Below, piece by piece: positions 1 to 11,500 of a stretch of DNA of 64,000 nucleotides (position 1 is the stretch's first letter; the number at the start of each line of letters is the position of its first letter). Location: NCBI GenBank assembly GCA_024362935.1, contig JANCRA010000066.1, positions 2,843,501 through 2,907,500 of the forward strand. The letters are read 5' to 3'. The notes under the pieces were generated by a model. It was not told the origin of the DNA. It was given only the letters and a program-made list of their open reading frames with translations, and did no database searches. The DNA is from Setophaga petechia. Taxonomy: Eukaryota > Chordata > Aves > Passeriformes > Parulidae. The position numbers were made by a program, and so were the translations under genes.

Positions 1-178
1 GATTGGTGCTGGGCACTCCTACAAACCTGCCAGCCCCATGGGTTGGGGCTGGCACTCCTACAAACCTGCCAACCCTGTGGATTGGGGCTGGCACTCCTAC
101 AAACCTGCCAACCCTGTGGATTGGGGCTGGGCACTCCTGCAAACCTGCCAACCCCATGGGTTGGGGCTGGGCACTCCT
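1..178. repeat. 41-bp minisatellite, about 4.5 copies
   Basis: A unit of about 40-41 bp containing GGGCACTCCTGCAAACCTGC followed by a CCAACCCC-type segment repeats about four and a half times, with small differences between copies. The array runs off the left edge of the window, so its full length is unknown. Short reading frames through it are repeat artefacts. Confidence 0.85.
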
Positions 179-369
179 GCCTCTGCTCCAGCACAGGGTC
201 TGCAGAGAATTCCAGCTGCAGGTGGAACAGCCCTGCTGTGTGTTTCAGGCCAAACATGAATTAAGAATAATAAATAATCTTGTTTTCTTTCCAGTGAGCA
301 TCCAATTAAGACAGCTGTGGGAGATAGGTGGAGGAAAACATGGTTGTTGCAGATGTTGTACCCACAAAG

Positions 370-485
370 AATCATGAAATGGTTAAGGTTGGAAGAGACC
401 TCTAAGATCACCAAATCCAACCATCAGCACAGCAGCAGCACCACATTCACCACCAACCATGTGGTGCTTTGGACACTTCTTTGTC
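370..485 (-). mobile_element. CR1-type LINE 3'-end fragment
   Basis: The segment reads ATCATGAAATGGTTAAGGTT then GGAAGAGACC and a TCCAACCATCAGC-like continuation. This is the reverse complement of the 3' end of avian CR1 retroposons, so the element lies on the minus strand. It is short and diverged, with no coding capacity. Confidence 0.7.
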
Positions 486-489
486 CTTG

Positions 490-3245
490 TTATTGTCATG
501 GACTGAAAAGGGATGTGGAGATGAGCAGCCAGTGGCCTTTTCTGTCCCAGAGGTGGGAGTGGCCTTTTCTGTCCCAGAGATGGGCAAAACTGTGGACACC
601 TCTTAATTTTAGGTGCTCTTGTACTGCAGACTCTTCTGAAGCAGGGCTGTAATGCTGTACAGGGAATATTTCAGGGAAGAAAACCTGCAGTGGTGTCTCC
701 TCTTGAGCCCTGAGCAGACAGGGGAGGCCCGGGCGTGGTGAGGACGTGGGTTTGTGTCCCAGCTCAGGGGCTGCTCGGGTTTGTCCCTCCACGTGCTGGG
801 TGGGATTTGCGTTTCCCTGGCGCTGGTGATGTCAGGAGCTGCCAGGACAAAGGGGAACAGGAGGCTTGGAAACAACAAGGATCAAGGAAAGAGAAAAGCC
901 AAGTTTTAAAAAGCAAACGCTTAGTCATAGAGACACAGACGCAGGAGGGCTGGCAGGGGCCTATTTCCATCCTGAAACTCCCCCTCATTCCCAGACTTGC
1001 TCTGGCTGTGTTTGCTGTTAACATCCCCTTCCCCCACCACCCACAGATAACTGAAGGAGCAGCCGTTGAAAAAGGAAAAAAAAAAAAAAAAAAGGCAGTT
1101 GCCTTGCTCTGCCTGCAGGAGAAATGTCAGGAAGTGTCTGGTGGTGGGTGGGATGAAAGGAGGAAGCTGAACTCTAAAGAGAATATTCTAGCTCTGCTCG
1201 TACAAACAAATGCCCCTCTGTATTCTGTTTGATAAGAACATCCAGGAGCAGATCCTCCTGCGTGCAGGAGTGTGGAGTAACTTACACACCTCTGAGTGAT
1301 TTATTTGTACATGCTGCATTACCCCCAGCACTCCATCAACTGGAGGGGAAAAGATGGAAACAGCTCGGGAAAAGCACAAACATCATCAATAATTAATAGT
1401 GCCTTTTTTATAATAGGAATGATCCAATATTAATTATGAAGTTAATTTCTGTTTGGATGGTTTGTGCATGTGTATGAAATTTGGACCAGGATTTAAGTTC
1501 AGTGCAATCATGCTTTTATTCTAATTACAATAATTATAAATCTATTTTGCATCCTCTTTTTAAGTCTCAATAACACAGGCTTTTGTTTCCAAACATGCCA
1601 GACAGCAGTTTTTGCACACCAAATATGGCAGCTCTCAGCTCCCCAAAGTGAATCTGGTTATAAATAAAAAAGAAATTGTTTTGCTTCATTGTCAATGTGC
1701 AAATGTGAAAATAAGCCCAGAACATGGGTCAAGATAAATACTTTGGATTTCTAAAGTCACAGAGTCAACAGGGAGGAAAGAACTTAATTGCACACATCAT
1801 GAAATATTTAAACAGACAGTGACCAACGTGCAGATGTGGGATGCAGACTTTTATAGCTAATTCTGTATTACAAACAGCTGATGCTGCTCTGCATCAGGGA
1901 CTCTGAATCTTTCTTACTCTGGAGCCTTAAAAATTGGCAGTGCACCATTTTGAAGCTAATTTTTTGTACTAAGTGATCTGTTGGGAAAAATTCTATGGCA
2001 GAAGCACAAAACCCAGACAGAGAACTGAGTTTCTTATTTATCTGTAGACCACCACCCTCTTGGGACATGGGTGCATCTCATCCACAGCAGACTGCTGGGT
2101 GGAGGTTGCCATAAGAGCAAGTAGAAAATTTCTCTTTTTTGCACTTGTTTTCTTATACAATCATTATCTATTTTCCAGCTGTATTCATGGCTTTCTTGTG
2201 CTACCAGGACACTTATTGGAAAGTTTTTCTAATGGAAATCCAGTTTATGGTAACAAGTTTTGTAGCAGATTCATGGCAGATTCTGTTGTTGAAGCAGAAG
2301 AAAGGAAATGTGAGTTTTCTCTTTTCTTTTGGGTCTTTCATTTTGTTTTTCTATCTGCTCTTGTCTCCCTGCAGAAAATCCAAACTCCCACCCCAAGTAG
2401 CAGTGGGGGAGCTCATGCTGGCACCAAGCTCACCCTGTGAGCCCCCAGAATGAATGGGGTGAGATCAGTAAAACCTGCACAAGACATCTCAGATTGCTTG
2501 CAGACACTGCTAGCCATCGTGTCACTGTGATGTTTAGATCTTATTATTTGCCATAATAAGATGCCAAAAGTAATTTTCAAAAAGGGAACTGTTAGACTTT
2601 TGCAAAATCTGGTTGTGCTCAAGGTCTGGGATAGGTGTCAGGTTGTCAGAGCAGTCATCCCCTGGGAAGTCTCTTCAAGTGCCTGCTGCTACAGCAGGAT
2701 TAATTTTATCTTTGTCTTCTGAGAGTCACTGAAGAATGACATGAATAACCTCTGGAGTTCTTTGGCTGTTTGTGTTGTCTCAAATCTTTATTGGCAATTA
2801 CTGCCCACTCACAAACTCTGGTTGCTGCTTTTTAATATCATCCTGAATTCATGCTGTGACTACATCACTTTTTCCAAAGGCAGAATAAAACTGCTAATTT
2901 TAAAATTTCCACCATTTTGTGTTATGAAGAAAAAAGGTTTTGATTTTCTGTTTCATCTTTTGTGTTTGTCTTTTGGAAATAGCAGTGTATTAAAAATAAT
3001 TATAGAGAAGACATTGCCAGTCTTCAGATTTTTGAGAAAGTCATGGCAGCCTTATGAAATACAACACTGTGAGTTTACTCCCTTCTGCCCCACTGACATT
3101 CCATGCATAGCCAAACATAAACCAGAGCTCAGCTCAGAACTGCTGGGATTTTGCAGAGTTGTTGTATCTGTTACCCTGCTTGTCTCTGTGAGATGGAAGA
3201 ACAGGATTCTCTGTAATACTTACATCCCATTCTTGCCACATATTT
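490..3245. other. intergenic DNA without a recognised gene
   Basis: I see no gene here. The stretch is moderately AT-rich, holds an A-run near 1075-1094 and several short unsupported reading frames with no recognisable protein family. Nothing resembles a tRNA or rRNA. Confidence 0.6.
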
Positions 3246-3249
3246 ATTG

Positions 3250-3785
3250 TCACAGAATCCCACACTGGTTTGGGTTGGAGGGGACCTTAAAACCCACCCA
3301 GTTCCACCCCCTGCCATGGACAGGGACAGCTTCCACTATCCCAGGGTGCTCCAAGCCCTGTCCAACCTGTCTTTGGGCACTTCCAGGGATCCAGAGGCAC
3401 CCAGAGCTTCTCTGGGCACCCTTTGCCCACCCTCACAAGGGAGATTTCTTCCATATATCAAGCCTAAATTTCCCCTCTTCAGTGGGAAGCCATTCCTTGT
3501 CCTGTCACTCCAGTTTCTGATGCAGAGTCCCTCTCCAGCTTTCCTGGAGGCCCCTGGAGGTCCTGGAAGATATTGTGGGGTCTCCAAACAACCTTCTCTT
3601 CTCTAGCTGAACAGCCCCAGCTCTCCCAGGCTGTCTCCATGGGGAAGGTGCTCCAGCCCTTTATTAAATTCACATCTCTCTGAACTTGCTCCAGCAGTTC
3701 ATGTTCCCTTTATGTTGGGGAACCAGAACTGGATGCAGTATTCCCAGGTAGCCTGAGAGAATCCCCTCCCTCAGCCTGCTGGCTT
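3250..3785 (-). mobile_element. CR1-type LINE, 3' portion
   Basis: The + strand begins CACAGAATCCCACACTGGTT, then GGGTTGGAGGGGACCTT, and continues through the typical CR1 3' region (GGACAGGGACAGCTTCCAC, then GGGCACTTCCAGGGATCC). This is the reverse complement of the CR1 3' end, so the element is inserted on the minus strand. About 535 bp remain, covering the end of ORF2 and the 3' UTR. It carries frameshifts and stops and is not active. Confidence 0.85.
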
Positions 3786-5764
3786 CACAAAACATGACAG
3801 AGTTTTAAATTCTCTTAATCGAAGAAATACAAAATTAAATTCTTTCTAGTAGAAAACCACAGAAGATTAAATTCTCTCAATAGATGGCATGCATACTGTT
3901 AACTGTAGGGCAGTGGGATAAATTCTAGTTATGTCTATCTCATTTCTCTCCACAGCTCAAGGACATGTCTGGATTGACAGCTTTGTGCTGAGTGTTCCTG
4001 CAAGGCAGTGAGCATCCTTAACTCCAATTAACATCACTGGGAATGGAGGGCTCTTGGAGCCTCTCTGAAGACAGTCTTGGCATGCTCAGCTGTCCAGGGA
4101 TCACTCTGGGATCACCCACTGACACAGCAGCTCCTGCTGAGAGAGGAGACACAGGCAGCAAGAGGAGGGAAAGAACATTTTATCAGACTGTGTGATCTTG
4201 TCAAGTCACAGAACTTCCCAACCTCAGAGCTCTCTAAGCCTATAGGCATATTTGTGATGGTATAGAGGAAAAACCTCTTGGAGAGCAGATTTAATCCGTG
4301 CTCAAGGAGAGGTGAAAACAGCCCTGGAGGGAGAGGAGAACCCTCATCACAGAGTGCCAAGGAAAGTTGCTGTGAGCTGGAGAGCCTCTGCAGCAGCTCT
4401 TGGCCACTCCTGCAGTCCTGCCTCAGCTTCAGATACCAGGTGATGCTATTGGCATTTTGCTTCCTCCTTTATTCTATCAAAGGTCACTTCATGACACTGT
4501 GGTGAGCCCCAGAATGATGAAAGGTTCTGCAGGAATCCCTGTTCTTCAGGCAGCTTTATCCCAGTGCACCACAGACTCTGTTTAGGAGAGCCTGCAGCAG
4601 GGCAAGGACTGTACCCTGCACCTTCTGGGTGCCTCCCTGCTCTGCACTCCCTTCCCACTCCTCCCTTTGCTTCCTGATTCTTTAAATTCCTGAGCACCTC
4701 TAGTTCTGGGACATACTGGAATTTGTGCACACAGCCCTTAAACTGTTTTCTTCTGGGTCAAAATTTTCCAGGGAATGCCCAGGGAGTGCAGACATCTCCT
4801 CACAGCATTTAATTGCTTCTTCAGTAGGAAGGGATGTTAGTGGGATTCGTGTTTGTTTGTACTTGGGACACTTAAAGAACCTCATGGGGTAATTATTCCT
4901 AATTAGCAACTTGGACACATGCTGCTCCTTCTTCCTACAATCTGCAATTAATAATACAGACATAATTCAGATTTCTCCTTGCCAGTCTTGTGTTTATGTT
5001 TATAACAAGAGGAAACAGTTTAGGGAAAAAAATCTATCTAAATCAATCACCTGCTGAGCTCCACACAGGGATTACCTGAGGATTATCCTGTGCTCGTGGA
5101 AGCTGAGACATTCAGAACTTTGGGCACCTCTGTGTCAGCTTGATTCTCTGTCATATTCCTCTAAGGTCTTTTCCTCATTAGTCACAGACTGCTTCTTACC
5201 ACGGCTTAATTCAATTTTTAGATCAGTTGTACAGTATGAAAAATCCTCCTCAGAATTAGTAACACTAGTGTTATTTTAAAATAGATTAATATTTTGAGGG
5301 AGAGAGAGGTCTGGAGTTCTTCCTTTTCTGCTTCTCTCAACGGCCTCTATTAAACTGAACTAATATAGTTGTGCACTGAACATCCCAATGAAAAGATCAA
5401 TGTTAGGATGGAGAAATACTTTAACTCTTACCCCAGGTGTCCCAGAACATTTCCAGTCTCAGATATATTTGTTAATAGTGGAACATACTGGGTAGAACAT
5501 CCCAAGCTTTTTCCCTCAGTGTCTGTTTTTATACAAAACCAGCCAGCTGAACACTTACAAAGCAGGTCAGTGTTACCAGAGGTTGTTTTTACTTCCAGTC
5601 CTGCTCAGGCATCAGTTTTTCTCTGATTTGAAGACCAGGATAAACACTCATATTGCAGCTGCAAAACATGAACTCTTACCCTGGCTTCTACTAGTTCTGG
5701 AGAAATTCAAAGCCACTTTGCAGACTTCAGATGAGCTCTACAGATTCTTGTATAGATTTTTCAG
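3786..5764. other. intergenic DNA, no gene seen
   Basis: AT-rich unique-looking sequence with only short unconvincing reading frames. No repeat family or RNA gene was recognised. Confidence 0.55.
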
Positions 5765-5945
5765 AGAGTCATAGAATCACAGAATATCCTGAGTTGGAAG
5801 AGACCCAGAGGGATCACTGAGTCCAACTCCTGGTCCTGCCCAGACACTCCATCAATCCTCTTGCCACAGCTCCAGCCCTTCCCTTGGGTCCTGTCCCTGG
5901 TCACACAGAGCAGAGATCTGAGCTGCCCCTCCCTTTTTCTGTTCT
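5765..5945 (-). mobile_element. CR1-type LINE 3'-end fragment
   Basis: The segment starts GTCATAGAATCACAGAATAT and continues with GGAAGAGACCCAGAGGGATC and TGAGTCCAACTCCTGG. This is the reverse complement of a CR1 3' end. The terminal direct repeats of the TCATAGAATCACAGAAT type are visible. Confidence 0.8.
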
Positions 5946-6404
5946 GATCTTTGTTCTGCAGATTTTTGCAGAATTAGGAGAAGAATTACAGTCTTTATTT
6001 CTTTTGAAGAATGATAAAAATTAGTAGCTCCTGAAAATACAGTTCACTTATACCTAAGACACAACAAAGGCAAACTCAACCCTTTTCCACTCAGTATCAT
6101 TTGTTTCCTGAAGAGACAGAGCCAGATGTGACAGCAAAGTGATGCCAGTTGTTAGTTTGTGATAAGAGCCAGTCCCAAATTTGTTCTTGCAGTGATTTAA
6201 CCTCTGAGACACCTCGTGGTGGAAACACTCACTGCTGGCAGCAGGGCCAGAATCCATTTTAAAACAACCTGGAGTTTCCATCCTGCAGTGCTTGGAAGTG
6301 GCTGAAGTCCCACAGCAGTATAATACTGATTTGGGGCCAGAATCAATCTCTGGTTCCTTTTTAATTTGAAATATATAAAGCCACAGAGACATTCATTTTG
6401 TTGT

Positions 6405-6787
6405 TCTCCTATAAGGAAAGGCTGGGAGAATTGGGATTGTTCAGCTGGCAGAAAAGACTTTGGGAAGAGCTAATTCTTTCCAGTACCTGAAGAAGCTGAC
6501 AGGAAAGATGGAGAGAGACAATTTACAAGGGAAAAGGGGAACGGCTTCCCACTGCCAGAGGGCAGGGATGGATGGGATTTTGGAAAGGAATTGTCCCCTG
6601 TGAGGGTGGGGAGACCCTGGAACAGGGTGCCCTGAAAAGCTGTGGCTGCCCTGGATCCCTGGAAGTGTCCAAGGCCAGGTTGGATGGGGCTTGGAGCAAC
6701 TTGAGATAGTGGAAGATGTCCCTGGGGTGGAACTGGGTGGGCTTTAAAATCCCTTCCAACCCAAACTACTCTGTGATTCCATGATTC
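6405..6787 (+). mobile_element. CR1-type LINE 3' end, + orientation
   Basis: The segment runs from an AAGGAAAGGCTGGGAGAATT motif through TTCAGCTGGCAGAAAAGAC, TGGATCCCTGGAAGTGTCCA and TTCCAACCCAAACTACTCTG, and ends with the 8-bp-type terminal repeat TGTGATTCCATGATTCA. This is the sense orientation of the CR1 3' end, opposite to the copy at 3250-3785. It is 5'-truncated, which is usual for CR1. Confidence 0.88.
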
Positions 6788-7480
6788 AATGAAGAATGAA
6801 ACTGACCTTTGACTTCCCCAGGGTACCAGAAATATTCATGCAATTGATGATGTTTTACCAGAGTGCTGCCACAGTTCAGGTCTGTGAAATTAACATGGGA
6901 CTTTCCCTTGAGTTTCACACGGGGTTTGATTTTTTTTAATTTCAGACCTGAAACTGAATGTGAAACATTCCTGGGAGCTTGAGAGGGGGGTGGATGGAAA
7001 CACTGCTGAAGGGAATGTATAAAAATGGCAATGCTGAAAGCAGGGACACTAAAGAGCTGGAATGTGCTTTTGGCCTGTTTTCTGTAATGGAACATGGAAT
7101 GTCGGGACTGTAACCACTACGGTCTTGCCACAGCTGCTTTATTTTTCACCTCAGAATGCACCGTGGACATTTTGAGGAGCTGGCGTCGCTTTTTGTTTGC
7201 ACCAAGCTCTGTCATGCTTTCCTAGGGCGTCTGGAAAGTAACTGCGGATCGCTGTTCCCAAATCAGGGCTCTTTTAGGTGCTTCCCTGCCCGACTTTTCA
7301 CACGAAACACTGAACGTGACTCCCCATGCTGGCGCCGGGGTTCCACTACCACCTTTGAATGCATAAATCGGATATTTCCTATCCCAGATTTGGATTCAAA
7401 GCAGAAGCGAAGGCTCCGGCCGCGCTGAAGCAGCGAACTGTAATTGAAAATACGTTTATTTGACATTTTTCCAGCCGCAG
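6788..7480. other. intergenic DNA upstream of the SFPQ promoter
   Basis: No gene was recognised. GC content rises to the right, leading into the CpG island at about 7480. Confidence 0.5.
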
Positions 7481-7556
7481 CCAGGGTTGAGTGCGCCTTG
7501 AGGCGCCGCGCAGCCGGCCCCCAGCCGCGCCTCCCCCTGACTGACAGGGGAGCCAG

Positions 7557-7737
7557 CCAATCACGAGCCGCGCTCCCGCCGCGACTGCGCCTCCCGCCGC
7601 TTAAACTGCCCAATCAGCACGCGGGGGGTTAACGGACGGTCCCGTGCCAACGTCGGCGGTCAAACGCGCCAATGGACAGAGGGCAGGCTCGTTACCAATG
7701 AGATCAAAGAGTTAGCGGAGTTGCGACAAGCTATTGG
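7557..7737 (+). promoter_or_regulatory. SFPQ: SFPQ promoter with five CCAAT boxes
   Basis: CCAAT occurs at 7557-7561, 7610-7614, 7669-7673 and 7695-7699, and its complement ATTGG at 7733-7737, all within about 180 bp and 210-390 bp upstream of the SFPQ start codon. CCAAT is the NF-Y site; spaced arrays are typical of TATA-poor housekeeping promoters. NF-Y binding is inferred. The transcription start is not marked in the sequence but probably lies around 7800-7900. Confidence 0.7.
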
Positions 7738-7949
7738 TCATTTTACTTGTCAGTCACCGCCGCCGGTGCCGGTGGTTGGCTGGTAGGGAGGAGGGGGGCT
7801 TCCGGGGGCGGGCATACTATATTACGGGCGGACAAAGGCGGCGGCGAGGCCGTCCAGCTCACCGCCATTTTGCGCAGCGGGCGCTGAGCTGTAGCAGCCG
7901 CCGCGGCCGGAGCTCTCTTCTCATCTCCGCCTCCTCCCTCCGCTACACC

Positions 7950-8573
7950 ATGTCGCGGGATCGCTTCCGTAGCCGTGGCGGCGGTGGTGGCGGCTTTCAC
8001 CGGCGTGGCGGCGGTGGAGGACGCGGCGGTCCCAACCACGATTTCCGCTCGCCGCCGCCCGGCATGGGCATGGGACAGAACCGCGGCCCGATGGCGGGTG
8101 GCCCGCAAGGTCCAGGCGGTCCGCCGGGAGGAGGCCCGAAGCCTGAACCGCCGAAGCCACCCACGTCCACCTCTGCTCCGCCTTCTTCATCCTCCTCAGC
8201 CTCCGCCACCACGGCGGGACCCACCGGCAGCCAGGCGGGAGCGCCTCCATCCTCTGCACTTCCCGCGGGGCAGCAGCCACAGCAGCAGCCGCCAGTTTCG
8301 GCTCCTTCCTCGTCTCCTTCCGGTGCACAGCCGCAATCCAAGCCCAGCCCCAGCCCCACACCGGCCGGCGGCCCTAAGAAAGGACAAGGACAGTCTCCCG
8401 GCGGCGGCCCCAAGGGGCCGGGCGGCCCGCAGCAGGGGCCGCACAAGGGCGGCCCGGGGCACCGCGGCGGGCCGGGCGGGGAGCCGCGGGGCCGCGGGCA
8501 GCAGCACCAGGGCCAGCAGAGCCTCGGGTCACAGCAGGGCTCGGGAGATAGGAGCGAGAAGCTGTCGGACGAG
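7950..8573 (+). CDS. SFPQ: SFPQ coding exon 1 (N-terminal low-complexity region)
   Basis: Encodes residues 1-208: the start [10 protein letters not shown], Gly/Arg-rich repeats, then Pro/Ser/Gln/Gly-rich sequence of the kind associated with phase separation. The donor GAG|GTGAGT follows in phase 0. The open frame extends upstream of the ATG, but no in-frame ATG precedes 7950 in that extension. Confidence 0.95.
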
Positions 8574-11500
8574 GTGAGTCACGGCCCCCCCACACCTCCC
8601 TCAGGCACAAGATGGCGGCGGCTCCGCGCGCCCGCGCCGCCATCTTGAGGGGAGGAGCGGGGGAGAGGCGGCGGCGCCACAGCGGGATGCGAGCGGTCCC
8701 CGGTGTCAGGGCGGCCCCGGGGCTGCGGTTTGCGTTCCGTCGCGTTGCTCGGGGCTGTGGTTTGGGTTCCCTCGCGGTGCCCCCGGCGGTGCCGCGGCTG
8801 CGGTTTGGGTCTCTTCGCGGTGCCACGGGGCTGCGGTTCGGATCCCCTCACAGTGCCCGGGCGGTCCCGGGGTTGCGGTTTGGGTTCTCCGGGGATCCTC
8901 AGGGCTCCCCGCAATTCTTTGTGTAGCACTTAGTGATAGCTCGAACTGGTCTGATTCTTTGTAGGGGTTTAAAGCGAACCTTTCTCTGCTGAGGCGGCCC
9001 GGGGAGAAGACGTACACACAGCGCTGCCGGTTGTTTGTTGGGAATTTGCCTGCTGATATCACAGATGAAGACTTTAAAAGACTGTTTGCCAAATACGGGG
9101 AGCCGGGAGAGGTTTTTATCAACAAGGGCAAAGGCTTTGGATTCATTAAATTGGTAGGCATTCGTGTTGTGTGTTGATCCGTTTCGTTCTCGCGGTGTGG
9201 TGATGTACAACTTAGTTTTCTAAGGCTGGGTTTTGCACTTCCCCCAGGAATCTCGAGCTCTTGCGGAAATCGCAAAGGCAGAGTTGGACGATACCCCCAT
9301 GAGGGGCCGGCAGCTCCGCGTTCGCTTTGCCACTCACGCCGCTGCCCTGTCGGTGCGGAACCTCTCACCCTACGTGTCCAACGAGTTGCTCGAGGAGGCT
9401 TTTTCCCAGTTCGGTCCGGTGGAAAGAGCTGTTGTGATTGTAGATGATCGAGGTAGATCAACAGGAAAAGGCATTGTTGAGTTTGCATCAAAGCCAGCTG
9501 CAAGGAAAGCATTTGAACGGTGTACTGAGGGGGTGTTTTTGTTGACAACGTAAGTACTTTGTCAGGATCTTTTACTTTCAAGCTGAATAAAGACTGTAGG
9601 ATTCTAGTTATTCAGAATAAGGGCTTTTAGAGGAGTAAAACGAGTATTTTCTGTTCAGCACTCCCAGGCCAGTTATTGTGGAACCGTTGGAACAACTGGA
9701 TGATGAAGATGGTCTTCCAGAAAAACTTGCTCAGAAGAATCCGATGTATCAAAAGTAGGCACTGTCTTTTGATATAAAGAGGGCATTAATGATGTTTTAA
9801 GTGGTATTGTCCCCGGCACTGAGGAATATGGAAAATTTTTCGGAAACAGGCTTTAGATTTTCAGTTGTATTGCCAGTTCTTGGGGTTTTTTTTTTTGTTT
9901 GTTCATAGTTTAAAGTGACAATGATTTGTTTAGTATATTCACTAAGTGTTACACAAGCAGTTTTCTACATTGTAGTACAAAGAAATAGCAGCTTGACACG
10001 TGGTTTTGGTATATGTAGCAACTTGAAAAATCAGACTTGAACTGTTTCATGCTATTGTTTAAAGCTGTCATCTCCCTTAAGGCATTTCTCGGGTTGATGA
10101 TCCTGTGGGGAGCTTGGAAATTTACATTCATGGTTTGAAATGAGAAACAAAGTAAAATTTTAACTCATTGCCTGATTTGTATAAACTTTTTGCATGTGGA
10201 TTTGCCTTATGAGCTGACCACTGATGTAAAGGAACAAAGAGTCTAGAGAAGTATTAAAAGAGTCAAGAGAAATCTTTTCTGAAACAGCATGTTTGTGTTA
10301 GAATCTGTATATTAAACTTGTTGTAGGAATTTTATATTTTCCCAGATCACAAAAGGGAGTACAGGGAGGGAAATCCAGTCAGTCTTGCTTGGCTTAGAGA
10401 GAGCTCAAAATGCCTTGCTTTGATCAAAAACTGTAAGTGGTTTAGAGGCAGCTTTGAGAACAATGTGAGTTAATACAGTGTTCTAAGCATTGAAATAATA
10501 ATTCATACTGGCAATGCAAGCTTTTGAACTTGGTAATTTTGTTCCATAAATTACTGAATTTTAAATTGGAATTTATTTATATGACAAAACAACCTATTGG
10601 CCCTCAAGCACTTTTATAACTATTTACCTGAAAATGAGGGCTATTATTTGCCTTTGACACAGAGTGCTTTGGCACTGGAAAAGTCCACCTTGATTGTGCC
10701 TGCTTGGGCAAAGGCCTGTCTTTTTTTGAAGATGTTCCACCTGCAATTGTCAGCAGTGAAGTGTCTAAAGACAGTTAAGGATGAGGCAAACAAGCAGTAG
10801 CACTCTGAAGATTTGCTTGGATGTGATGGTGGAGGAGTCTCCACATGTGCTGTGATAGTTATTTGTGTTCATTGCTGTTATCTGAGTGTGGAAGATGCAG
10901 CAGTTCATCACAGCCAGTTCTCTGGTTGTCAGGTGTTCTCAGGGTGTCCTTGATGTTCCCTGATAATTCCATTATTTTGCTCATGATCTTGTATTGACCT
11001 TGAGTTTCCAGGCTTTCCCACTCTGAGTATCTTCCTTTTTGCAGGGAAAGAGAGACTCCTCCCCGTTTTGCTCAGCCTGGCAGTTTTGAATTTGAATATT
11101 CTCAAAGGTGGAAATCTTTAGATGAAATGGAAAAGCAGCAGAGAGAGCAAGTGGCAAAAAACATGAAAGATGCCAAGGACAAACTTGAAAGTGAGATGGA
11201 AGATGCTTATCATGAGCATCAGGCAAACCTCCTGCGTCAAGGTAATGGGTTCTGAATTCTTTCTGTCTTTTTGCTTTAAATGCTGGCTTAAGTGTATGAC
11301 TCTTTAATGGTTTAGTGAGGAAATTCATGCTTCTGATTATGAACTTGAGAATTTCAGAGTTAAAGAGGCGCACTGGTAGTTTTTTGAAATTTCAGTGGTG
11401 TATTGGCGAGAACAGTGACACTGGAATGTACTTCTCTGCCACAGAGCAGATGTCATTCAGATGTAGTTAAAATGGGACATTGTGTGGAAAAGCTGCTCAC

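Larger units (their letters stand above)
7480..8950 (+). promoter_or_regulatory. SFPQ: CpG island of SFPQ
   Basis: A dense block of CG dinucleotides starts near 7480 and covers the promoter, the first coding exon and most of intron 1 of SFPQ. It contrasts with the AT-rich flanks. CpG-island promoters are usual for constitutively expressed RNA-processing genes. Confidence 0.8.

Noticed and set aside
3250..3606. 119-codon + strand frame beginning near a cysteine-poor, Pro/Ser-rich peptide
   Set aside because: It is the antisense of a CR1 3' end; many birds' genomes give similar translations.
7734..7949. Possible N-terminal extension of SFPQ upstream of MSRDRF
   Set aside because: The open frame has no ATG before 7950 and covers the promoter and 5' UTR, and the conserved family start is at 7950.
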